This document shows, piece after piece, positions 34,619-42,315 of a stretch of 64,000 nucleotides of DNA. The DNA comes from Stenotrophomonas hibiscicola ATCC 19867 (GTDB taxonomy: Bacteria; Pseudomonadota; Gammaproteobacteria; Xanthomonadales; Xanthomonadaceae): contig NZ_KB907501.1 of NCBI RefSeq assembly GCF_000382065.1, positions 347,452 to 411,451 of the forward strand. The letters are read 5' to 3'. Position numbers and translations under genes: made by a program. The notes under the pieces are model-generated. The model did no database searches and was not told the origin of the DNA. It saw nothing but the letters and a program-made list of their open reading frames with translations. Positions within the stretch are counted from its first letter, which is position 1, and each line of letters opens with the position of its first letter.

Positions 34619-36075
34619 ACATCAGCACCGTCGAACTGCTCGATTGGCTGGTCAAGGCCAGTTACCTCGCTGCCGCCACGCTGTTCCTTCTGGGCCTTCA
34701 GCGCATGGCCTCGCCGCTGACCGCGCGCAGCGGCATCCGCTGGGCCGGGCTGGGCATGCTGCTGGCCACGGTGGCGACCTTCTTGCTCCCCGAACTGCAC
34801 AACGTGCCGCTGATCCTGGTGGCGCTGCTGCTCGGCGCCGGCCTGGCCTGGTGGTCGGCCGGCAAGGTCGCCATCACCGACATGCCGCAGATGGTGGCGC
34901 TGTACAACGGCATGGGCGGTGGCTCGGCGGCGGCGATCGGTGCGGTGGAACTGCTGCGCTACGCCTTCCTGGCCCATCGCGATACCCGCCACTGGAGCGC
35001 GCAGGCGCTGGCCGACCTGGCCGCGCGCCAGCCGTCGGGCACGGTGCTGCTGCTGGCGGTGGTCGGCGCGGCGATCGGTGCCGTGTCGCTGTCCGGTTCG
35101 GTGATTGCCTGGGCCAAGCTGGATGGGCGCCTGGACAAGCGCGTGACCTGGCCCGGCCAGCAGGTGATGAACCTGCTGGTGGCGCTGGCCGTGGTGGTGC
35201 TGGCGATCATCGCCGCCAGCACGCTCAGCACCTGGGCGATCATCGCCTTCTTCGTACTGGCGCTGGCGCTGGGCGTGCTGATGACGCTGCCTATCGGTGG
35301 CGCCGACATGCCGGTGGTGATCTCGCTGTACAACGCGTTCACCGGCCTGGCGGTGTCGTTCGAAGGCTACGTGCTGGGCAACGAGGCATTGATCATCGCG
35401 GGCATGATGGTCGGCGCCGCCGGCATCCTGCTGACCCGGCTGATGGCCAAGGCGATGAACCGGCCGATCCGCAATGTGTTGTTCTCCAACTTCGGTGGTG
35501 GCGCCGGCGGGGAAGCGCAGGCGATCAGCGGTGCGCAGAAGCCGATTGAAGCGTCGGATGTCGCGGCGATGATGGCCTACGCAGAACGCGTGGTGATCGT
35601 GCCTGGTTACGGCATGGCCGTGGCGCAGGCCCAGCACAAGATCTGGGAGCTGGCGCAGCGGCTGGGCCAGCGCGGGGTGAAGGTGAAGTTCGCCATCCAT
35701 CCGGTGGCCGGGCGCATGCCCGGGCACATGAACGTGCTGCTGGCCGAAGCGGGTGTGCCCTACGACCTGATCGCCGACATGGACGACATCAACCCGGAGT
35801 TCGCCAACACCGACGTGGTGCTGGTGATTGGTGCCAACGACGTGGTCAATCCGGTGGCACGCACCGACCCGGCCAGCCCGATCTACGGCATGCCGGTGCT
35901 GGACGTGGTCAATGCGCGCAACGTGGTGGTGATCAAGCGCGGCAAGGGCACTGGTTTTGCGGGCATCGAGAATGCGCTGTTCTACGCCGACAACGCCCGC
36001 ATGCTGTACGGCGATGGTGCCGAAGCGGCAGCCTCGCTGGTCAGCGAGTTGAAGGCGCTCGACGGCGGGCATTGA
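34615..36075 (+). CDS. pntB: NAD(P) transhydrogenase subunit beta
   Basis: 486 aa. N-terminal half is membrane-embedded (about nine helices, proton channel). The C-terminal third is the NADP(H)-binding domain III, with VVIVPGYGMAVAQAQH and VLVIGANDVVNPVART, ending in the conserved VIKRGKGTGFAGIENALFY. The start is TTG 34615 (AAGGAG 8 nt upstream); the TTG shares bases with the pntAB stop TGA, so the pair is translationally coupled. Supplies NADPH at the expense of the proton gradient. Confidence 0.95.
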   Translation: MNISTVELLDWLVKASYLAAATLFLLGLQRMASPLTARSGIRWAGLGMLLATVATFLLPELHNVPLILVALLLGAGLAWWSAGKVAITDMPQMVALYNGMGGGSAAAIGAVELLRYAFLAHRDTRHWSAQALADLAARQPSGTVLLLAVVGAAIGAVSLSGSVIAWAKLDGRLDKRVTWPGQQVMNLLVALAVVVLAIIAASTLSTWAIIAFFVLALALGVLMTLPIGGADMPVVISLYNAFTGLAVSFEGYVLGNEALIIAGMMVGAAGILLTRLMAKAMNRPIRNVLFSNFGGGAGGEAQAISGAQKPIEASDVAAMMAYAERVVIVPGYGMAVAQAQHKIWELAQRLGQRGVKVKFAIHPVAGRMPGHMNVLLAEAGVPYDLIADMDDINPEFANTDVVLVIGANDVVNPVARTDPASPIYGMPVLDVVNARNVVVIKRGKGTGFAGIENALFYADNARMLYGDGAEAAASLVSELKALDGGH

Positions 36076-36084
36076 GGCCGTACC

Positions 36085-36180
36085 GGTAGCGCCGGGCCAT
36101 GCCCGGCGGCGTTTCGTGCGGACCGCTGCGCTCGCCGGGCATGGCCCGGCGCTACCCTCATCCACGCGTGACGTGGATCT
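36085..36180. repeat. SMAG-like hairpin cluster
   Basis: GTAGCGCCGGGCCATGCCCG at 36086 and its mirror ending GCTACC (36151-36156), followed by a third stem TCCACGCGTGACGTGGA (36161-36177) without a GTAG end. Located after pntB in the gap to the next, convergent gene. Confidence 0.8.
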
Positions 36181-36186
36181 GCGCGG

Positions 36187-36606
36187 TCAGCGCGCCAGCC
36201 AGGCGCCCACGGCCACGCCCAGCGCCAGCCACAGCCATTCCACCGCGCCATTGGCGAGGGCGATCAGGGTCCAGGCCAGGTGCGGGCCCATCCGCAGGGT
36301 CGCGTCCCACAGGTCCAGCCCGATCGAGCCGCCCATCCAGGCGCTGGCGATGGTCCAATTGGCGACGGCGGTCACCAGCAGGGTGCCCAGCACGACCAGT
36401 GCAATGCGCAGCCGGCCCGGGCCCAGCGTACCCATGCGCAGCATGAACACCAGTTCCAGGGCGGTCACAACCGCCATCCAGCCGACCTGCCGGCCGGTCA
36501 TCAGCGCCAGCACCATCCAGGCGAGGGGAGCAACAAGCAGGCCCAGCAACAGCATGATGGGCCAGAGCCAGGTCACGGTCCTGGCACGCGCGGCATTGGA
36601 GGACAT
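36187..36606 (-). CDS. Small inner-membrane protein of unknown function
   Basis: 139 aa from ATG 36606, with GGGAG about 5 nt upstream; 17 codons of in-frame sequence before it are not supported. Four hydrophobic stretches (about 12-32, 39-55, 62-82, 105-130). No recognised family motif. Convergent with pntB and divergent from sufT. Confidence 0.75.
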   Translation of the reverse strand: MSSNAARARTVTWLWPIMLLLGLLVAPLAWMVLALMTGRQVGWMAVVTALELVFMLRMGTLGPGRLRIALVVLGTLLVTAVANWTIASAWMGGSIGLDLWDATLRMGPHLAWTLIALANGAVEWLWLALGVAVGAWLAR

Positions 36607-36728
36607 CGAAGCTCCCTGAAGATCACCCACAGGATACTGTGGTTTGCCGCAGTGCACCGGCGGCGGCAGGGCGGCTGGGCTAGAATGCCGTCTTGCGTGG
36701 CCCCGGCCACGGCCCCATATCGGTCCCC

Positions 36729-37280
36729 ATGTATTCCCGTAGCAGCGAACCTGTCCACTTCGAACGCGATTGCGAGGCCGTGATGGTCCCGCAGGGCGAC
36801 ACCGTGACCCTGCCCGCCGGCAGCTATGGGTACATCACCCAGGCGCTGGGCGGCAGTTATTCGGTGTTCGTCGAGGGCAACCTGTTCCGCATCGCCGGCA
36901 AGGACGGCGACGCCATCGGCAAGGAAGCGCCGGCACCGCTGGAACTGCCGGCCGACGCCACCGATGAACAGGTGGAACAGCTGGTATGGCAGCAGCTGCG
37001 CACCTGCTTCGACCCCGAAATTCCGGTGAACATCGTCGAACTGGGCCTGGTCTACGAGGTCGAGATCAAGCACCTGGACGAAGGCAAGCGCGAGATCGAT
37101 GTGAAGATGACCCTGACCGCACCGGGTTGCGGCATGGGCGAGATCCTGGTCGACGACGTGCGCAGCAAACTCGAAATGATCCCGACGGTGGCCGAGGCCG
37201 ACGTCGACCTGGTGTTCGACCCGCCGTGGAACCAGCACATGATGTCCGAGGCGGCCCGGCTCGAGACCGGCATGCTTTGA
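36729..37280 (+). CDS. sufT: SufT-type Fe-S cluster assembly protein (DUF59 / MIP18 domain)
   Basis: 183 aa from ATG 36729; upstream in-frame codons are not part of the family. The N-terminal SufT-specific part (VMVPQGDTVTLPAGSYGYITQALGGSYSVFVE) precedes the DUF59/MIP18 domain (QLVWQQLRTCFDPEIPVNIVELGLVYEVEI), which ends in the TAPGCGMGEILVDDVRSKL signature. SufT helps mature Fe-S proteins. The sufBCDS genes are not in the window. ilvE follows after 60 bp; its dihydroxyacid-dehydratase partner is an Fe-S enzyme, which may explain the pairing (inference). Confidence 0.93.
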   Translation: MYSRSSEPVHFERDCEAVMVPQGDTVTLPAGSYGYITQALGGSYSVFVEGNLFRIAGKDGDAIGKEAPAPLELPADATDEQVEQLVWQQLRTCFDPEIPVNIVELGLVYEVEIKHLDEGKREIDVKMTLTAPGCGMGEILVDDVRSKLEMIPTVAEADVDLVFDPPWNQHMMSEAARLETGML

Positions 37281-37339
37281 CCCACGGCCCGCAGTGACGC
37301 GGGCCCGGCAATACCCGCAACCAGAACAGGAAATCTCCG

Positions 37340-38434
37340 GTGTCCCAGTCCATTCCCAGCTTCGCCGTCACCCGTTCGGACCACCCGCGCAGCGCTGAAG
37401 AGCGCGCCAAGATCCTGGAGAAGCCGGGCTTCGGCCTGCACTTCACCGACCACATGGTGGAAGTACGCTGGGACAAGGACACCGGCTGGCACAACGCCAA
37501 CGTGCGTGCCTACGGTCCGCTGCAGCTGGACCCGGCCGCGGCCGTGCTGCACTACGGCCAGGAGATCTTCGAAGGCATCAAGGCCTACCGCCATGCTGAC
37601 GGCTCGATCTGGACCTTCCGCCCGGATGCCAACGGCCGTCGCCTGCAGCGTTCGGCGCAGCGCCTGGCGCTGCCGGAACTACCGGTGGAGATCTTTGTCG
37701 AATCGCTGAAGCAGCTGATCGCCGTCGACGGCGACTGGGTGCCGTCGGCCGACGAGTCGAGCCTGTACTTCCGCCCGTTCATGATCGGCGATGAAGCCTT
37801 CCTCGGCGTGCGCGGTGCGCACAAGGCCGGCTACTACGTCATCGCCAGCCCGGCCGGCCCGTACTTCGCCAAGGGCGTTGCCCCGGTGTCGATCTGGCTG
37901 TCCACCGAATACGCGCGTGCGGCCAAGGGCGGCACCGGTGCTGCCAAGTGCGGTGGCAACTACGCCGCCTCGCTGCTGCCGCAGCAGAAGGCGCAGGCAC
38001 AGGGCTGCTCGCAGGTGCTGTTCCTCGACCCGGTCGAAGGCAAGTACCTGGAAGAACTGGGCGGCATGAACGTGTTCCTGGTCTACAAGGACGGCACGCT
38101 GGTCACCCCGGAACTGTCGGGCAGCATCCTCGAGGGCATCACCCGCGAGAGCATCCTGCAGCTGGCCCGCGACCGCGGCATGAAGGTCGAAGAACGCAAG
38201 GTCAGCATCGACGAGTGGAAGGACGGCGTCGCCTCCGGTGCGATCAGCGAAGTGTTTGCCTGTGGCACCGCCGCGGTGGTCACCCCGATCGGCCAGCTGA
38301 AGGGCGAGGGCTTCTCGGTGGGCGACATCAACGCCCCGGCCGGCGAAGTGACCATGTCGCTGCGCAAGGAACTGACCGACATCCAGTACGGCCGCCTGCC
38401 GGACCGCCACAACTGGCTGGTCAAGCTGGGCTGA
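37340..38434 (+). CDS. ilvE: Branched-chain amino acid aminotransferase
   Basis: 364 aa fold-type IV PLP enzyme converting leucine, isoleucine and valine to or from their 2-oxo acids. The start is GTG 37340, with AGGA 8 nt upstream. The PLP lysine is K203 in GTGAAKCGGNYAAS. The length and block order (HYGQEIFEGIKAYR, EELGGMNVFLVYKD, TLVTPELSGSILEGITRESILQLA) follow the long BCAT branch rather than the 309-aa E. coli type. Followed by a SMAG unit and a strong terminator (38484-38510). Confidence 0.96.
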   Translation: MSQSIPSFAVTRSDHPRSAEERAKILEKPGFGLHFTDHMVEVRWDKDTGWHNANVRAYGPLQLDPAAAVLHYGQEIFEGIKAYRHADGSIWTFRPDANGRRLQRSAQRLALPELPVEIFVESLKQLIAVDGDWVPSADESSLYFRPFMIGDEAFLGVRGAHKAGYYVIASPAGPYFAKGVAPVSIWLSTEYARAAKGGTGAAKCGGNYAASLLPQQKAQAQGCSQVLFLDPVEGKYLEELGGMNVFLVYKDGTLVTPELSGSILEGITRESILQLARDRGMKVEERKVSIDEWKDGVASGAISEVFACGTAAVVTPIGQLKGEGFSVGDINAPAGEVTMSLRKELTDIQYGRLPDRHNWLVKLG

Positions 38435-38450
38435 TCGCCCACATCGAATC

Positions 38451-38474
38451 GTAGAGCCGGGCCCGCGCCCGGCT
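38451..38474 (+). repeat. SMAG-like GTAG hairpin (single)
   Basis: GTAGAGCCGGGCCCGCGCCC followed by GGCT. AGCCGGGC pairs with GCCCGGCT. It lies directly after the ilvE stop. Confidence 0.75.
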
Positions 38475-38483
38475 GCGCTTCTG

Positions 38484-38510
38484 GAAAGCCCGTCCCCGCG
38501 ACGGGCTTTC
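38484..38510 (+). terminator. ilvE intrinsic terminator
   Basis: GAAAGCCCGTC (38484-38494) and GACGGGCTTTC (38500-38510) form an 11-bp perfect stem with a CCCGC loop, followed by TGCATTT. Confidence 0.85.
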
Positions 38511-38525
38511 TGCATTTCAGGCCAA

Positions 38526-38567
38526 GGGGTCAGATCCCTTTCCGCGTGAAAAGGCATCTGACCCCGG
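38526..38567. repeat. REP-like imperfect palindrome GGGGTCAGAT
   Basis: GGGGTCAGAT and ATCTGACCCC pair over 10 bp, then after one mismatch CCTTT pairs with AAAGG. It resembles the dispersed GGGGTCAGA-type palindromes common in Stenotrophomonas and Xanthomonas intergenic DNA (from memory). It lies between the ilvE terminator and the protease promoter region. Confidence 0.7.
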
Positions 38568-38589
38568 ATCGGCGGACGCCGATGTCGGC

Positions 38590-38885
38590 AAAGTCATTCC
38601 GGGACATGTGATGGCCCAGTCAGGTCTGTGCAGGACGCGAGAAAGTTCCTTCACCTTCACAAACCCTTGACCCGAAAAGTCTCAGAACGAACATTTCATC
38701 TAGCTGAAAAGACGCTGAAAATCTTGTGGTGTCCGGTTTCGGCCATTAGCGTCATCTGCACGGCGGATCGTTAGGGGGATCCGCTGGCTCGCCGGACTTC
38801 GAACCTCGCCAATGCAAGCCAGCCCAGGGTTCGGGCCGGTGCTTCTGCCGATTCCGGCATTCACACCACAAGAAAGGGAAATACG
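38590..38885 (+). other. Upstream region of the secreted protease; no gene seen
   Basis: About 300 bp of lower-GC DNA than its surroundings, with A/T-richer stretches near 38640-38740 (TTTCATCTAGCTGAAAAGAC). It probably contains the protease promoter and a long leader. No clear -35/-10 pair, ORF or structured RNA was recognised by eye. GAAAGGG about 7 nt before the ATG at 38886 is the Shine-Dalgarno. Confidence 0.4.
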
Positions 38886-40628
38886 ATGTCCCAGGTAACG
38901 CAACCGCGTGTGCGTCGAGTGTGGGTGGTCCTTGGTGCGTCCGTTCTGTCATCGCTGCTGCTGGCCACGCCTGCGCTGGCCGGCGATGTCCAGCTCAGCG
39001 GCCTGCAGTCCGCGCCGACCCACCAGCGTTTCATCGTGAAGTACCGCGACGGCAGCGCGCCGGTGGCCAACACCACCGCACTGGCCTCTTCACTGAAGAA
39101 TGCCGCCGCCGGCCTGGCCAGCAGCCAGGGCCGCGCACTGGGCCTGCAGCAGGTCCGCAAGCTGGCCGTCGGCCCGACCCTGGTCAGGACCGATCGCCCG
39201 CTCGACCAGGCTGAATCGGAGTTGCTGATGCGCAAGCTGGCCGCCGATCCGAACGTGGAGTACGTCGAAGTCGACCAGATCATGCGCGCGACGCTGACCC
39301 CGAACGACACCCGCTTCAGCGAACAGTGGGGCTTCGGTACCTCCAATGCGTCGATCAACGTGCAGCCGGCCTGGGACAAGTCGACCGGCACCGGCGTGGT
39401 CGTGGCGGTGATCGACACCGGCATCACCAACCACCCCGATCTCAACGCCAACATCCTGCCCGGCTACGACTTCATCAGCGACGCCGCGATGGCGCGCGAT
39501 GGTGGCGGTCGCGACAACAACCCGAACGATGAAGGCGACTGGTACGGCGCCAACGAGTGCGGCTCGGGCATCCCGGCCTCCAACTCCAGCTGGCACGGTA
39601 CCCACGTCGCCGGCACCGTGGCGGCAGTGACCAACAACAGCACCGGCGTGGCCGGTACCGCGTTCAACGCCAAGGTTGTGCCGGTGCGCGTGCTCGGCAA
39701 GTGCGGCGGTTACACCTCCGACATCGCCGACGCGATCGTATGGGCCTCCGGCGGCACCGTCAGTGGCGTGCCGGCCAATGCCAACCCGGCTGAAGTCATC
39801 AACCTCTCGCTGGGTGGTGGCGGCAGTTGCTCCACCACCTACCAGAATGCGATCAATGGCGCTGTCGGCCGTGGCACCACCGTGGTGGTCGCCGCCGGCA
39901 ACAGCAACACCAACGTGTCCTCGTCGGTGCCGGCCAACTGCCCGAACGTGATTGCCGTGGCGGCCACAACCTCGGCCGGTGCGCGTGCCAGCTTCTCCAA
40001 CTACGGCACCGGCATCGACATCTCGGCACCGGGCCAGAGCATCCTGTCCACGCTCAACACCGGCACCACCACGCCGGGCAGCGCCAGCTACGCGTCGTAC
40101 AACGGCACCTCGATGGCGGCGCCGCATGTGGCCGGCGTGGTTGCGCTGATGCAATCGGTCGCGCCAAGCCCGCTTAGCCCGGCGCAGGTCGAGAGCATCA
40201 TCAAGAGCACCGCACGCCCGCTGCCGGGGTCATGCTCGGGTGGCTGCGGTGCCGGCATCATCGACGCCAACGCTGCGGTGTCCGCGGCCATCAACGGGGG
40301 CGGCACTCCGAATCCGGGCGGCAACGTCCTGCAGAACAATGTGCCGGTCACCGGCCTGTCGGCCAGCAGTGGTTCATCGCTCAGCTACACCGTCAATGTC
40401 CCGGCCGGCAGCAGCCAGCTGCGCGTGGCGATCAGCGGCGGCACCGGTGACGCCGACCTCTACATCCGCCAGGGCAGCGCGCCGACCGACACGGTGTACA
40501 CCTGCCGTCCGTACCTGAGCGGCAACAGCGAGACCTGCACGGTGAACAGTCCGGCCGCCGGTACCTGGTATGTGCGGGTGAAGGCGTACAGCACTTTCTC
40601 GGGCGTGACCCTCAACGCCCAGTACTGA
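38886..40628 (+). CDS. Secreted subtilisin-like serine protease (S8) with PPC domain, StmPr-type
   Basis: 580 aa. Signal peptide 1-32 (cleavage after ALA), inhibitor-like propeptide about 33-135 (HQRFIVKYRDG... YVEVDQIMRA), S8 catalytic domain about 145-470, and a C-terminal pre-peptidase PPC beta-sandwich about 490-580 (SSSLSYTVNVPAGSSQLRVAISGGTGDADLYIRQG). Catalytic triad: D177 (VVAVIDTGI), H237 (WHGTHVAGT) and S409 (NGTSMAAPH). Extra cysteines (C225, C273 and others) suggest disulfides. S. maltophilia exports related StmPr1/StmPr2/StmPr3 proteases by type II secretion as virulence factors; this is one of that group, but which one I cannot say. Confidence 0.94.
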   Translation: MSQVTQPRVRRVWVVLGASVLSSLLLATPALAGDVQLSGLQSAPTHQRFIVKYRDGSAPVANTTALASSLKNAAAGLASSQGRALGLQQVRKLAVGPTLVRTDRPLDQAESELLMRKLAADPNVEYVEVDQIMRATLTPNDTRFSEQWGFGTSNASINVQPAWDKSTGTGVVVAVIDTGITNHPDLNANILPGYDFISDAAMARDGGGRDNNPNDEGDWYGANECGSGIPASNSSWHGTHVAGTVAAVTNNSTGVAGTAFNAKVVPVRVLGKCGGYTSDIADAIVWASGGTVSGVPANANPAEVINLSLGGGGSCSTTYQNAINGAVGRGTTVVVAAGNSNTNVSSSVPANCPNVIAVAATTSAGARASFSNYGTGIDISAPGQSILSTLNTGTTTPGSASYASYNGTSMAAPHVAGVVALMQSVAPSPLSPAQVESIIKSTARPLPGSCSGGCGAGIIDANAAVSAAINGGGTPNPGGNVLQNNVPVTGLSASSGSSLSYTVNVPAGSSQLRVAISGGTGDADLYIRQGSAPTDTVYTCRPYLSGNSETCTVNSPAAGTWYVRVKAYSTFSGVTLNAQY

Positions 40629-40651
40629 GCCCAAGTCCCTCTCCATGGGCA

Positions 40652-40677
40652 CGCCCCGGCCCAGGCCGGGGCGTTCT
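40652..40677 (+). terminator. Protease gene terminator
   Basis: CGCCCCGGC and GCCGGGGCG pair over 9 bp across a short CCAG-type loop, followed by TTCTTG. It begins 23 bp after the protease stop. Confidence 0.75.
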
Positions 40678-40712
40678 TGCATGGGGCCGGCGGTGGTACG
40701 TGCCGCCGCGCC

Positions 40713-40740
40713 ATGGTGGGTGCCGACCTTGGTCGGCACG
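40713..40740. repeat. SMAG-related hairpin
   Basis: GTGCCGACCTTGGTCGGCAC (40720-40739) is a self-complementary hairpin, preceded by GGTGG rather than GTAG, so it is a diverged unit of the intergenic hairpin class. It lies between the convergent protease and asparaginase-domain genes. Confidence 0.6.
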
Positions 40741-40747
40741 CTGTTCC

Positions 40748-41233
40748 TCAGACCGATTCGAAGCGGTTCGCGGCCACGTTCTTGCGCACGTGCTGCGGGT
40801 CGAAGATCCGCCCGTTCATCGCGATGTACACGCCGCTCGGCAGCGACTGCACCGCACCGATCGCACAGCCGATGTTGAACTCCGCATCCGAGCCGCGGAA
40901 GCGTGCCGGGCTCAGTGCACCGGTCATCACGATGGTCTTGTCCGGGATCGTCGCCAGCACCTTGCCGGTCTGCACCATCGAGTCGGTGCCGTGGGTCACC
41001 AGCACGTGCCGGGTCGGCTGCGCGGCGATGGTGGCGCGGATCAGCTCGCGGTCCTCATCGTTGATGTGCAGCGAATCCTTGCGCAGGATCGGAATCACGT
41101 TGAAGCGGAACGTCACGCCCAGCTCGCGCAGGATCATGCCGATCTGCGGATCGCCGATCTGGTAGTCCGACTTGTCGTCGAAGTAGATCTTGTCGATCGT
41201 GCCACCGGTGGTGACGACCAGGAGCTCTTCCAT
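40748..41233 (-). CDS. Stand-alone asparaginase N-terminal-domain protein
   Basis: 161 aa from ATG 41233; an upstream ATG at 41242 is also possible. It covers only the N-terminal domain of L-asparaginase (family length about 330). The catalytic threonine motif TTGGTIDKIYFD (residues 9-20) and the HGTDSMVQTGKVL motif holding the second catalytic T-D pair are both present, and the end (GRIFDPQHVRKNVAANRFE) is tidy. This suggests a genuine short family, not a truncation. Function is not known: the C-terminal domain that completes the active site in the dimer is missing. Confidence 0.8.
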   Translation of the reverse strand: MEELLVVTTGGTIDKIYFDDKSDYQIGDPQIGMILRELGVTFRFNVIPILRKDSLHINDEDRELIRATIAAQPTRHVLVTHGTDSMVQTGKVLATIPDKTIVMTGALSPARFRGSDAEFNIGCAIGAVQSLPSGVYIAMNGRIFDPQHVRKNVAANRFESV

Positions 41234-41312
41234 CATGTGCATGCGCGAAACCAGGACAGGTGCAGCGGCGCGGGGCCGGGAGCACAGATGATACGGCCCG
41301 GCGGGCGCAGCG

Positions 41313-41648
41313 TCAGCGTCGCTTGCCGAAGCGGGCGCGCAGCCCTGGCAGGCTGGCGCTGAAGATCACCAGCAGGGCCAGTGTGATTTCGATCAGCGCC
41401 AGCCAGCGCGTCTGCGGGTGGCTCCAGGCGCTCATCACGCCGTGGCTGAACCAGCCCAGGGCCAGCACCGAGGCCCAGAAACCCGTCCTGCGCCAGCCCA
41501 GGCGCAGCGCAATGGCCAGCGCGAGCGGTGGCGCGGTAAACACCAGCTGGGTGGCCAGCCAGTGCTTGTCATTGATGAACCAGCCGGCGAACAGCGCAGC
41601 CAGCCCCATCAGGGCCAGCAGCAGGACCGTGCGCTGCCCGGTGCTCAT
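41313..41648 (-). CDS. DUF2069 membrane protein
   Basis: 111 aa with four hydrophobic helices (about 8-24, 30-48, 54-70, 84-100). Fits DUF2069, small proteins usually placed after wrbA; here its start overlaps the wrbA stop by ATGA. Conserved region WFINDKHWLATQLVFTAPPL. Function unknown. Confidence 0.85.
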   Translation of the reverse strand: MSTGQRTVLLLALMGLAALFAGWFINDKHWLATQLVFTAPPLALAIALRLGWRRTGFWASVLALGWFSHGVMSAWSHPQTRWLALIEITLALLVIFSASLPGLRARFGKRR

Positions 41649-42238
41649 CGGGCCAAACGCTGCGCGATGTCGGCCACCCGGCGGCCAAGCGCGCGCGCAA
41701 GCACGGCTTCATCGTCGGTCGGCTGCGGGTCGTCGGCGGCACCGGCCACGTGGCTGGCGCCATACGGCGTGCCGCCACTGGTGGTGTGGCTCAGCGCCGG
41801 CTCGGTGAACGGGATGCCGACGATCACGCAGCCATGGTGCAGCAGTGGTACCTGCATCGACAGCAGGGTCGATTCCTGGCCGCCATGCATCGAAGCAGTC
41901 GAGGTGAACACCCCGGCCGGCTTGCCCGACAGGGTGCCGTTGACCCATTCGGCGCCGAGCCCGTCGAGGAAATGCTTCACCGGCGCGGCCATGTTGCCGA
42001 AGCGGGTCGGGCTGCCGAGCAGCAGGCCCTGGCATTCGGCCAGGTCCTGCACGCTCACGTAGGGGGCGCCATCGTCGGGCACCGGCGGCTGTGCGGTCTG
42101 GGTCACCGCAGCCACCGGCGGCACCGTGCGCAGGCGCGCGTTCATGCCAGGCACTTCGCCGACGCCCCGCGCGATCTGGCGCGCCAGCCGTGCCACCGAA
42201 CCGCCCCGGCTGTAGTACAGCACCAGAATCTCGCCCAT
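41645..42238 (-). CDS. wrbA: NAD(P)H:quinone oxidoreductase WrbA
   Basis: 197 aa flavodoxin-fold enzyme reducing quinones to hydroquinones by two electrons. The start is ATG 42238 (MGEILVLYYSRGGSV); 20 codons of in-frame sequence upstream are not family-like. FMN phosphate loop YYSRGGS at residues 8-14, GSPTRFGNMAAPVKHFLD and TSTASMHGGQESTLL typical of WrbA, and GIPFTEPALSHTTSGGTPYGASHVAG. Coupled to the DUF2069 gene. Confidence 0.94.
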   Translation of the reverse strand: MGEILVLYYSRGGSVARLARQIARGVGEVPGMNARLRTVPPVAAVTQTAQPPVPDDGAPYVSVQDLAECQGLLLGSPTRFGNMAAPVKHFLDGLGAEWVNGTLSGKPAGVFTSTASMHGGQESTLLSMQVPLLHHGCVIVGIPFTEPALSHTTSGGTPYGASHVAGAADDPQPTDDEAVLARALGRRVADIAQRLAR

Positions 42239-42315
42239 CGTGCCCGCTTCTCCTCGTCGTGTGGCCACCAGTATGGCTATCCTGCCAGCATTCCGCATCG
42301 GGTACCCTTTCGCCG

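Noticed and set aside
40748..41233. Asparaginase pseudogene
   Set aside because: No frameshift or stop is seen within the region, and the short form ends in ordered coding sequence; kept as a real short gene.
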